From Rhodanobacteraceae bacterium (GTDB lineage: Bacteria; Pseudomonadota; Gammaproteobacteria; Xanthomonadales; SZUA-5), in contig JADKFD010000016.1 in NCBI GenBank assembly GCA_016717705.1, positions 41,200 through 105,199 on the forward strand: a stretch of 64,000 nucleotides of DNA. Direction: 5' to 3'. Shown in pieces: positions 41,885 through 60,479 of this stretch. Positions within the stretch are counted from its first letter, which is position 1. Every line of letters starts with the position of its first letter. Below the pieces are notes generated by a model. That model ran no database searches, had not been told where the DNA came from, and worked only from the letters and a program-made list of their open reading frames with translations. Position numbers and translations under genes: made by a program.

Positions 41885-41934
41885 GACGGACTACCCTTGT
41901 TCCTGGACTGAACTTTGACGGTGAGCTTGAATGC

Positions 41935-44025
<2,091 letters not shown>

Positions 44026-44056
44026 GGCACCGCGTCCCTGCTCGTCGGCCGCCGTT

Positions 44057-44524
44057 TTACCAGCGGTAGTGCGAGAAGGCCTTGTTGGCCTCGGCCATGC
44101 GATGCGTCTCTTCGCGCTTCTTCACCGCGGAACCGCGATTTTCGGAAGCGTCCATCAACTCGCCAGCGAGACGACGCGGCATCGAGGTCTCGCCGCGCTT
44201 GCGCGCCGCGTCGATCAACCAACGCATGGCCAGCGCCGAGCGACGTGCCGGACGGACTTCGACCGGAACCTGGTAAGTTGCACCACCGACGCGGCGAGAT
44301 TTCACCTCGACCACCGGAGCAACGTTGCCGAGTGCCTTTTCGATCAGCGATACAGCGTCGCTGTTCTTGTTCTTGATCTCGTCGATCGCACCGTAGAGGA
44401 TGCTTTCGGCCACGGCCTTCTTGCCGTGACGCATGATCATGTTGACAAAACGCGCGATAACCACGTTCCCATACTTGGGGTCGGGCAGGATGCCGCGAGA
44501 CGGATGCGAACCTTTGCGGGACAT
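44057..44524 (-). CDS. rpsG: 30S ribosomal protein S7
   Basis: 155 residues. Starts MSRKGSHPSRGILPDPKYGN, with VGGATYQVPVEVRPARR in the rRNA-binding part. Assembles the 30S head and, in E. coli, represses the str operon. Confidence 0.97.
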   Translation of the reverse strand: MSRKGSHPSRGILPDPKYGNVVIARFVNMIMRHGKKAVAESILYGAIDEIKNKNSDAVSLIEKALGNVAPVVEVKSRRVGGATYQVPVEVRPARRSALAMRWLIDAARKRGETSMPRRLAGELMDASENRGSAVKKREETHRMAEANKAFSHYRW

Positions 44525-44537
44525 TTACGGATCTCTC

Positions 44538-44909
44538 TTACTTGGGACGCTTGGCGCCGTACTTGGAGCGACTCTGCTTGCGCTTGGCTACACCCGAAGC
44601 GTCCAGCGAGCCGCGCACGGTGTGGTAGCGCACGCCCGGAAGATCCTTCACGCGACCACCGCGGATCAGGACGACCGAGTGCTCCTGCAGATTGTGGCCT
44701 TCGCCACCGATGTAGCTGATGACCTCGAAGCCGTTGGTCAGGCGAACCTTGGCGACCTTGCGGAGCGCGGAGTTCGGCTTCTTCGGCGTGGTCGTGTAGA
44801 CGCGAGTGCAAACGCCACGCTTTTGCGGGCAATTTTCGAGCGCCGGAGACGCGGTCTTGAAGGTCTTCGGAGACCGCGGCTTACGCACCAACTGGTTTAC
44901 TGTCGCCAT
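44538..44909 (-). CDS. rpsL: 30S ribosomal protein S12
   Basis: 123 residues in the decoding centre. The streptomycin-sensitive lysines in TPKKPNSA and in RVKDLPGV are both present, so there is no sign of a resistance mutation. First gene of the str operon. Confidence 0.98.
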   Translation of the reverse strand: MATVNQLVRKPRSPKTFKTASPALENCPQKRGVCTRVYTTTPKKPNSALRKVAKVRLTNGFEVISYIGGEGHNLQEHSVVLIRGGRVKDLPGVRYHTVRGSLDASGVAKRKQSRSKYGAKRPK

Positions 44910-44967
44910 TGCTGGATCCCTAAGAAAGCAAACGACAGGTCGTGAAGCTGCCTGTCGAGAAGCGGGA

Positions 44968-44996
44968 GTTTAAGCGGCAATGATCTTTGCCGTCAA
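44968..44996 (-). promoter_or_regulatory. Putative promoter of the str operon
   Basis: Minus-strand TTGACG (44996-44991) and TTAAAC (44973-44968) with a 17-base spacer, about 58 bases before rpsL. A small GACAGG/CCTGTC hairpin lies in the leader. Confidence 0.5.
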
Positions 44997-45030
44997 CTCG
45001 CCACATGAATGAAAGCTGGCTGAGGCTGTC

Positions 45031-45057
45031 CGTCCGGACCGTTTTGCGGTCCGGACG
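45031..45057 (-). terminator. Strong hairpin after rpoC
   Basis: CGTCCGGACCG and CGGTCCGGACG form a perfect 11-bp stem with a 5-base loop, 11 bases beyond the rpoC stop. No T-run follows on the minus strand. It probably marks the end of the rplKAJL-rpoBC transcript. Confidence 0.65.
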
Positions 45058-45068
45058 GGCATTTCAGC

Positions 45069-49271
<4,203 letters not shown>

Positions 49272-49298
49272 GGTGCTTTGCTCCAATGACTTCGACTG

Positions 49299-53381
<4,083 letters not shown>

Positions 53382-53420
53382 GGGTGTACTCTCGCCTTGG
53401 GCTGCCTTGCGGCAGCGGTT

Positions 53421-53510
53421 AAACGTGAAAGGTGAAACGTGAAAGGTAAAAGCGATTCAGGAGCCCCGCTGGGCGGCTCCGGGTTTCACGTTTCACATTT
53501 CACATTTCAC
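53421..53510. repeat. Paired heptamer array forming a hairpin in the rplL-rpoB gap
   Basis: GTGAAAC/GTGAAAG units (AAACGTGAAAGGTGAAACG, then TGAAAGGTAAAAG, 53421-53453) face GTTTCACGTTTCACATTTC then ACATTTCAC (53483-53510). The two arms can pair over about 25 bases around a GGAGCC/GGCTCC stem. A further GGGCC-rich hairpin lies at 53524-53554. Its position inside the rplKAJL-rpoBC operon is where E. coli has its partial terminator/RNase III site, so an attenuation role is possible. Confidence 0.7.
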
Positions 53511-53579
53511 TGAGAACAGCAAAGGGCCGGGGACCTTTCGGCCCCCAGCCCCGCGTGCAACAGTCGGACCAGGAGTCGA

Positions 53580-53954
53580 TTACTTGACTTCGACCTTGGC
53601 GCCGGCGTCTTCCAGCAACTTCTTGAACTTGGCAGCATCATCCTTGCTGACACCGTCCTTGACGGTCGACGGCGCGCCTTCGACCAGATCCTTGGCTTCT
53701 TTCAGGCCGAGGTTGGTGATGGCACGGACGGCCTTGATGACTTCCACTTTCTTCTCGCCGATGGCGGCGAGCAGCACGGTGAACTCGGTCTGCTCTTCCA
53801 CCGGGGCAGCAGCAGCGGCCGGACCGGCAGCAGCAGCAACCGGGGCAGCGGCGGACACGCCGAACTTCTCTTCCATGGCCTTCACGAGATCCATGATCTC
53901 CATGAGGCTCTTCGAAGCGATGGCTTCGAGGATCTGATCATTGCTAAGCGACAT
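53580..53954 (-). CDS. rplL: 50S ribosomal protein L7/L12
   Basis: 124 residues with an N-terminal dimerisation helix, an alanine-rich hinge (PVAAAAGPAAAAAPVEEQTE) and a C-terminal factor-binding domain (AVRAITNLGLKEAKDLVEGA). Forms the ribosomal stalk on L10. Confidence 0.98.
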   Translation of the reverse strand: MSLSNDQILEAIASKSLMEIMDLVKAMEEKFGVSAAAPVAAAAGPAAAAAPVEEQTEFTVLLAAIGEKKVEVIKAVRAITNLGLKEAKDLVEGAPSTVKDGVSKDDAAKFKKLLEDAGAKVEVK

Positions 53955-54008
53955 GACTTGAAACTCCTGATTGAAAAACGGGTAATGCAGTTCGATTGCT
54001 GAACTCGC

Positions 54009-54536
54009 TCAAGCGGCCTGTTGGCGCTCGCCGACGGCGCGAATAGCGCGCGCCAGGCTTGCGGCAGGTTCGGCCAGCACGCGGACCAGCTGGGTAGCGG
54101 GTTGCGTGAGCAATCCGAGCAGCATGGACAGGGCCTGATCGCGCGTCGGCAGACTCGCCAATCGTTCCAGTTCGGTGGCGCCGTAGAGCTTTCCGCCCAC
54201 GGACACGACCTTGGCGACGAGCTTGTCGTTGGTCTTCGCGAAATCCTTGATCAGACGCCCAGCCGCACCGGGATCTTCCTTCGAGAAGGCATACAGCAAG
54301 GGACCGGTGAGGGCGTCGGAAACGCACTCGAATTCGGTACCCTTGACGGCACGGCGCGCCAGCGTGTTCTTGACGACACGCAGGTAAACGCCGTTCTTGC
54401 GCGCCTTCACGCGAAGATCGGTGAGATGGGCGACGGTCAGGCCGTCGTACTTTGCAGCGACCAATGACATTGCACTGGACGCCACCTCGGCGAGTTCGGC
54501 AACGACCTCTTTCTTCTGCTCTAGATTGAGTGCCAT
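54009..54536 (-). CDS. rplJ: 50S ribosomal protein L10
   Basis: 175 residues, base of the L7/L12 stalk. MALNLEQKKEVVAELAEVAS and the LRVVKNTLARRAVKGTEFE segment fit. A GGAGGAAAG ribosome binding site precedes it. In E. coli the L10-L12 complex represses its own leader. Confidence 0.97.
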   Translation of the reverse strand: MALNLEQKKEVVAELAEVASSAMSLVAAKYDGLTVAHLTDLRVKARKNGVYLRVVKNTLARRAVKGTEFECVSDALTGPLLYAFSKEDPGAAGRLIKDFAKTNDKLVAKVVSVGGKLYGATELERLASLPTRDQALSMLLGLLTQPATQLVRVLAEPAASLARAIRAVGERQQAA

Positions 54537-54812
54537 TGCTTTCCTCCAGCATCAGGCGCCGACGGTAGTGCCGCCTGCGCCTGCATCGACTACGTCAACC
54601 ACGAAGGGCGTTGACGTCGGATCCAAGATTGGATCCTGGGACTGCGGTACTGCCGTTTCCCAACAACTCGGATCGGGCGGCACCATCTGCGCGGGCCAGT
54701 GCAGCGATTAAGCAGTCGGCCAGCGTTGCCAATGAATCGGCGCGACTGACACCACCACACCCGCGGTCTTTGACGGCGGCCCGGCCAGGCCGAGCGCCCT
54801 CAAAATTCTTTG
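54537..54812 (-). promoter_or_regulatory. rplJ leader, probable L10(L12)4 autoregulatory region
   Basis: The 276-bp rplA-rplJ gap holds no gene. Read on the minus strand it contains a GGATCC-AATCTT-GGATCC hairpin and a larger CAGGCGC...GCGCCTG stem just before the rplJ ribosome binding site. That is the place where the L10 leader lies in other bacteria. I cannot confirm the kink-turn consensus by eye. Confidence 0.45.
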
Positions 54813-55514
54813 TTAGCGCGTCTGCAAGGTCGACGGGTCGACGATCACGCCGAGGCCCATCGTGGTCGACAGACTGATCTTCAACAGATACTGACCCTTG
54901 GAACTGGCCGGCTTCAGGCGCAGCAAATCGACCAGCAGCGCGTTCAGATTTTCGCGCAATGCGTCAACTTCGAAGTTCACCTTGCCGATCGTGCAATGCA
55001 CGATGCCGCCCTTGTCGTTGCGGAACTTGACCTGGCCGGCCTTGGCGTTCTTGACCGCCGTGACCACGTCCGGGGTCACCGAACCGTCTTTCGGATTCGG
55101 CATCAAACCGCGCGGGCCGAGCAACTGGCCGAGCTTGCCGACGACGCGCATGGCATCGGGCGTGGCAATCACGCGGTCATAGTTGAGATCGCCAGCCTGC
55201 ATCTTCTCGGCGAGGTCGTCCATGCCCACGATGTCGGCGCCGGCGGCCTTGGCCGCTTCAGCCTTTTCGCCAGCCGGGCAGAACACCGCGACGCGCACGG
55301 TCTTGCCGGTACCGTTCGGCAGCAGCGAGGAGCCACGCACACCCTGGTCCGACTTCTTGGCGTCGATACCCAGACGCACGGCGACGTCCACAGCCTCGAC
55401 AAACTTGACCTTGGAATTGTCCTTGAGGATGCGCAGTGCATCGTCAACGGCATAGGCCTTGCCCGGAACTACCAGACCCTGGAGAGCTTTGAATCGCTTG
55501 GTCATCGTCGTCAT
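54813..55514 (-). CDS. rplA: 50S ribosomal protein L1
   Basis: 233 residues at the E-site stalk. KAYAVDDALRILKDNSKVKF and the signature LGPRGLMPNPKDGSVTPDV are present. ATG at 55514 has GGAG eleven bases upstream; 55505 is an alternative. It begins 4 bp after the rplK stop. Confidence 0.97.
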   Translation of the reverse strand: MTTMTKRFKALQGLVVPGKAYAVDDALRILKDNSKVKFVEAVDVAVRLGIDAKKSDQGVRGSSLLPNGTGKTVRVAVFCPAGEKAEAAKAAGADIVGMDDLAEKMQAGDLNYDRVIATPDAMRVVGKLGQLLGPRGLMPNPKDGSVTPDVVTAVKNAKAGQVKFRNDKGGIVHCTIGKVNFEVDALRENLNALLVDLLRLKPASSKGQYLLKISLSTTMGLGVIVDPSTLQTR

Positions 55515-55518
55515 GGCA

Positions 55519-55947
55519 TCAGATCTCCACCACCAGACCCATGCTGCGCGCGCTGCCGGCGATGGTTCGCACGGCGGCATCCAGATCGGCGGCAGTCAGG
55601 TCGGGCATCTTGGTATTGGCAACATCTTCGAGCTGCTTGCGGCTGATCTTGCCGACCTTCTCGGTGTTCGGGCGGCTGCTGCCCTTCGCCAGACCGATCG
55701 CCTTCTTGATCAGGATGGTTGCCGGCGGCGTCTTGGTGATGAAGGTGAACGAGCGGTCGCTGTACACGGTGATGATCACCGGCAGCGGAGTACCCTTCTC
55801 GGTCTTCTGCGTGGCAGCGTTGAACTGCTTGCAGAACTCCATGATGTTGACGCCGCGCTGGCCGAGCGCCGGGCCGACTGGCGGCGACGGATTGGCCTCA
55901 CCGGCCTTGACCTGCAGCTTGATGTAGCCTGTGACTTTCTTTGCCAT
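55519..55947 (-). CDS. rplK: 50S ribosomal protein L11
   Basis: 142 residues. Starts MAKKVTGYIKLQVKAGEANP, with the PPVGPALGQRGVNIMEFC loop at the thiostrepton/RelA-sensing site. The longer frame to 56037 lies in the repeat-containing gap and is not used. Confidence 0.97.
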   Translation of the reverse strand: MAKKVTGYIKLQVKAGEANPSPPVGPALGQRGVNIMEFCKQFNAATQKTEKGTPLPVIITVYSDRSFTFITKTPPATILIKKAIGLAKGSSRPNTEKVGKISRKQLEDVANTKMPDLTAADLDAAVRTIAGSARSMGLVVEI

Positions 55948-56011
55948 GCTGTTTGCTCCTCGGGTTCGGACGCGTCTGGGCGCTCGGCCTGCGGCTCCCC
56001 GTTGTGTGTTA

Positions 56012-56079
56012 GGGAAACCTGGGACGGGAAACGTCAATCAGTGACGCCGTTGCCCATTCCGGGTCCGTTTCCCGTTTCC
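56012..56079. repeat. Second heptamer-type inverted array, nusG-rplK gap
   Basis: GGGAAACCTGGGACGGGAAA (56012-56031) faces CCGTTTCCCGTTTCC (56065-56079). The unit GGGAAAC differs by one base from the GTGAAAC unit in the rplL-rpoB gap, and the paired-arm layout is the same. Confidence 0.65.
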
Positions 56080-56084
56080 GCCTC

Positions 56085-56645
56085 TTACGCCTTCTCCACC
56101 TGCCCGAACTCGAGTTCGACCGGCGTGGAGCGACCAAAAATCAACACCGCCACTTTCAGGCGGTTCTTGTCGTAGTTGACTTCTTCAACCACGGCATTGA
56201 AATCGTTGAACGGGCCTTCGGTGACGCGCACCATTTCCCCGGGCTCGAACAGCACCTTGGGCTTGGGCTTGTCGACGCCGTCCTGAACCCGCTGCAGAAT
56301 CGCATCGGCTTCCTTGTCGCTGATCGGCAACGGGCGATCCGCCGTGCCACCGATGAAACCCATGACCTTCGGGGTTTCCTTGACCATGTGCCAGCATTCG
56401 TCGTCGATGCGCATCGAGCGACCGTCAACCACGGTCTCGATCTGCACCAACACGTAGCCCGGGAAAAACTTGCGTTCGGACTTGCGCTTTTGTCCGTGGC
56501 GCATCTCGATCACTTCTTCGGTCGGCACCAGCACCTGACCGAAACGCTCCTGCAGGCCCGAACGTTGAACGCGGTCCTCCAGGGAACGCCGCACCTGATT
56601 CTCGAAACCCGAGTAGGCGTGCACCACATACCAGCGCTTGGACAT
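56085..56645 (-). CDS. nusG: Transcription termination/antitermination protein NusG
   Basis: 186 residues. The NGN domain (RWYVVHAYSGFENQVRRSL) and the C-terminal KOW domain (EPGEMVRVTEGPFNDFNAVV) are complete. It binds polymerase and bridges to Rho or to S10 on the ribosome. Directly after secE. Confidence 0.98.
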   Translation of the reverse strand: MSKRWYVVHAYSGFENQVRRSLEDRVQRSGLQERFGQVLVPTEEVIEMRHGQKRKSERKFFPGYVLVQIETVVDGRSMRIDDECWHMVKETPKVMGFIGGTADRPLPISDKEADAILQRVQDGVDKPKPKVLFEPGEMVRVTEGPFNDFNAVVEEVNYDKNRLKVAVLIFGRSTPVELEFGQVEKA

Positions 56646-56658
56646 CCGGTTCGCCCTC

Positions 56659-57045
56659 TCAGCCCATCATCAAGCGAACGGCCCACGACAGGATCACGTC
56701 GATGACCCAGATCATGATGCCAATGATGAGTACAGCCACTGCGACGATGAGCGTGGTCTGCCAGGTTTCCTGACGAGTCGGCCACACCACCTTGCGAACT
56801 TCGATCTGAGCGTCGCGCAGGAACTTCCGGAACAGAATCCCCGGTCCGCTGCTGAGTCCAACCGCAGCGCCAATTCCCACGCCCGCCAGCACCATCAGCA
56901 CGCGCGCCCAAGTCGGCCACTGGTCGGCAAACCAATAGAACGCGACCGCACTACCAATGGCGAGCACGCCCGCGACAACCAGTTTGACGATATCGAGCGA
57001 CTTGCTGCTGTCGCTCTCGTTGGGTACATCGACTTTTGCGCTCAT
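56659..57045 (-). CDS. secE: Preprotein translocase subunit SecE
   Basis: 128 residues with three membrane helices, the long gammaproteobacterial form. The conserved cytoplasmic hinge EVRKVVWPTRQETWQTT precedes the last helix. It clamps SecY in the membrane. The secE-nusG pair is conserved. Confidence 0.96.
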   Translation of the reverse strand: MSAKVDVPNESDSSKSLDIVKLVVAGVLAIGSAVAFYWFADQWPTWARVLMVLAGVGIGAAVGLSSGPGILFRKFLRDAQIEVRKVVWPTRQETWQTTLIVAVAVLIIGIMIWVIDVILSWAVRLMMG

Positions 57046-57128
57046 GAATTCCCTGGACGCCAGCGCCGCGCCCCTTGCGGGACGCGGCGATTGTTCATTT
57101 GGCCTATCGGCACACGCTGGACTGGTAA

Positions 57129-57204
<76 letters not shown>

Positions 57205-57237
57205 ACTGTCCTTTGCGTGCTTACCGACTCCAGCCGC

Positions 57238-58428
<1,191 letters not shown>

Positions 58429-58472
58429 GTGCGGCCTCTGATACGTGCGCTAAAGTGACTGGTGCTTGGAGA

Positions 58473-58548
58473 TGGTGCCCGCGACTGGAATCGAACCAGC
58501 GACCTCCTCCTTACCAAGGAGGTGCTCTACCGACTGAGCTACACGGGC
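58473..58548 (-). tRNA. tRNA-Thr (GGT)
   Basis: A 76-base cloverleaf with CCA. GCCCGTG at the 5' end pairs with CGCGGGC (one wobble), and the anticodon loop CTTGGTAA has GGT. Upstream of tuf. Confidence 0.97.
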
Positions 58549-58585
58549 GTAAACGGTAATTATTCTTCCGGCTCAGTTACGCGGC

Positions 58586-58659
<74 letters not shown>

Positions 58660-58686
58660 CTTGCTTCCTGCTACAACAACCGAACC

Positions 58687-58771
58687 TGGTGGAGGGAGGT
58701 GGATTCGAACCACCGAAGGCATAGCCAGCTGATTTACAGTCAGCCCCCTTTGGCCGCTTGGGTATCCCTCC
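58687..58771 (-). tRNA. tRNA-Tyr (GTA)
   Basis: An 85-base tRNA with a long variable arm and CCA. Acceptor GGAGGGA/TCCCTCC, anticodon GTA in CTGTAAA. First gene after the promoter at 58787-58816. Confidence 0.97.
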
Positions 58772-58786
58772 GCGACGGAGCCCACT

Positions 58787-58816
58787 ATTGTGTTTTCGAC
58801 ACCCTAGGTTTGTCAA
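58787..58816 (-). promoter_or_regulatory. Promoter of the tRNA-tuf transcript
   Basis: A perfect TTGACA -35 (58816-58811) and CACAAT -10 (58792-58787) with an 18-base spacer, followed by a GC-rich discriminator typical of stringently controlled stable-RNA promoters, just ahead of tRNA-Tyr. Confidence 0.75.
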
Positions 58817-58944
58817 CGGGTGCGAGCAGAAAAGTTTGCCCTATTGCGCTTCGTTCAGGCGCGGCGGTGGTGTAGCAGCGACCGGGCGTCGCGTCGCGCC
58901 CGGACCCGTCGCACAGTCGTCGCTCCCACCAAGTCCGGCTACCG

Positions 58945-59893
58945 TCAGCTCTGAACCACTACCCGCAACTCGCGCGGCAGGGCGAACACCATACTCTCAC
59001 GAACGCCGCTGATTTCGCGCACCTGACCGTGGCCTAGCTCAGCCAGCCGTTCAACTACGCCCTGAACCAGGCTTTCCGGCGCCGAGGCGCCTGCGGTGAC
59101 GCCAACGCAACGCGCGCCTTCGAGCCAGGCCGGCTGGATGTCCTCGGCGCCGTCGATCAGATAGGCCGGGATGCCATTGCGCTCGGCCAGTTCGCGCAAG
59201 CGGTTGGAATTGGAACTGTTCGGCGAGCCCACCACCAGCACGCGATCGCAGCGCTGCGCGAGTTCGCGCACGGCATCCTGGCGATTCTGCGTGGCGTAAC
59301 AAATATCATCGTGGCGCGGCCCCTGGATCTCCGGAAAGCGCTGGCGCAGCGCGGCGATGATCTCCAGCGTTTCGTCCACCGACAGCGTGGTCTGCGTGGT
59401 GTAGGCGAGATGCTGCGGTTGTTCGACCTTGATGTTCCACACGTCGACGACCGTTTCCACCAGTTGGATCGCACCACGACCGGCTTCGCGGTCCCACTGG
59501 CCCAGCGTGCCTTCCACTTCGGGATGTCCGGCGTGGCCAATGAGAATCATGTCGCGGCCTGCCCGGCAATGCCGCGACACTTCCATATGCACCTTGGTCA
59601 CCAACGGGCAGGTGGCGTCAAAAACGCGGAATCCACGCGCGTCAGCTTCCGCGCGCACCGCCTGCGAAACGCCGTGGGCGCTGAAGATCACCGTGGCGTC
59701 ACGCGGGACCTCGGACAGCTCTTCGATGAACACGGCGCCGCGCGCGCGCAAGGATTCGACCACGAAACGGTTGTGCACCACCTCGTGGCGCACGTAGATC
59801 GGCGCGCCGAAGAGGTCGAGCGCGCGTTCGACGATGTCGATGGCGCGGTCGACGCCAGCGCAGAAACCGCGGGGATTGGCGAGAGACTTCCAT
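58945..59893 (-). CDS. ispH: 4-hydroxy-3-methylbut-2-enyl diphosphate reductase (frame break near start)
   Basis: Last enzyme of the MEP isoprenoid pathway, an iron-sulphur protein. The frame LANPRGFCAGVDRAI ... YVRHEVVHNR ... FDATCPLVTKVH ... ATQNRQDAV ... VVGSPNSSNSNRL ends at 58945, with the three cluster cysteines present. No in-frame start codon exists between the upstream stop and LANPRG. The natural start is ATG at 59893 (ATGGAAGTC), one base out of frame. Removing one base near 59880-59888 restores a normal 315-residue protein. Typical relatives begin M(D/E)VLLANPRGFC. Overlaps the extended lspA frame. Confidence 0.9.
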
Positions 59894-60479
59894 CTGGAAT
59901 GATGGTGAGTGGTGAGTAAGCGGTAAGGGGGGAAGGTAGCGGTAGTGTGGCAAGAGCTTCGGGTAGGTCGAGTCCCGCGTCCCGACCTTTCCCAAACAAC
60001 TCATAGGCAATCAGCATGACGATTCCAACAGTGATGCCGGAATCCGCCACATTGAACGCCGGCCAGTGCCAAGTCCCGTAGTACACATCCACAAAATCAA
60101 TGACATAACCGAGTCGTGCGCGGTCGATCAGGTTGCCGATGGCGCCGCCGATCAGCAATGCCAGCGGCAGGCACAGCAGCCAATGGCGCGCCGCGGTGCG
60201 TCGCAACCATTCGACCAGCACCACGGTGACGACGCTGGAGACGATCAGGAAGAACCAGCGTTGCCAGCCGTCGTGGTTGCTGAGGAAACTGAAGGCGCCG
60301 CCGAGGTTGTGTACCAGGGTCCAGTTGAGCCCCGGCAGCACCGGAACCGGCGTCAGATATTCCAGCGCGCCGACGGCCACCGACTTGGTCCATTGATCCA
60401 GCACGATCAGCAAGGCCGACAGCGCCAGCCACAGCCAGCCGTTGCGCGGCACGGCCTCAGAACCAGCGGCGGTTTTCAC
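59688..60479 (-). CDS. lspA: Lipoprotein signal peptidase with run-on C-terminus
   Basis: Prolipoprotein signal peptidase with four membrane helices. Catalytic aspartates lie in GNLIDRARLGYVIDF and FNVADSGITVG. GTG at 60479 (VKTAAGSEAVPRNGW) overlaps ileS by 23 bases and follows GAGGGG. The conserved protein ends around residue 165 (YELFGKG), but no stop occurs in any of the three frames between there and the ispH ATG. The open frame therefore continues out of phase through the start of ispH to 59688. The spacer has a GCGGGACTCG word that also occurs in the hrpA insertion. The true stop is probably missing through an indel or repeat insertion. Confidence 0.85.
   Translation of the reverse strand: MKTAAGSEAVPRNGWLWLALSALLIVLDQWTKSVAVGALEYLTPVPVLPGLNWTLVHNLGGAFSFLSNHDGWQRWFFLIVSSVVTVVLVEWLRRTAARHWLLCLPLALLIGGAIGNLIDRARLGYVIDFVDVYYGTWHWPAFNVADSGITVGIVMLIAYELFGKGRDAGLDLPEALATLPLPSPLTAYSPLTIIPDGSLSPIPAVSALASTAPSTSSNARSTSSARRSTCATRWCTTVSWSNPCARAAPCSSKSCPRSRVTPR

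Noticed and set aside
53421..53510. CRISPR-like reading of the heptamer repeats
   Set aside because: The units are only 7 bases, without unique spacers of constant length, and arranged as complementary arms.
59688..60479. A natural LspA-IspH fusion protein
   Set aside because: The LspA frame is not in phase with IspH, and a one-base correction restores a normal ispH start at 59893 instead.
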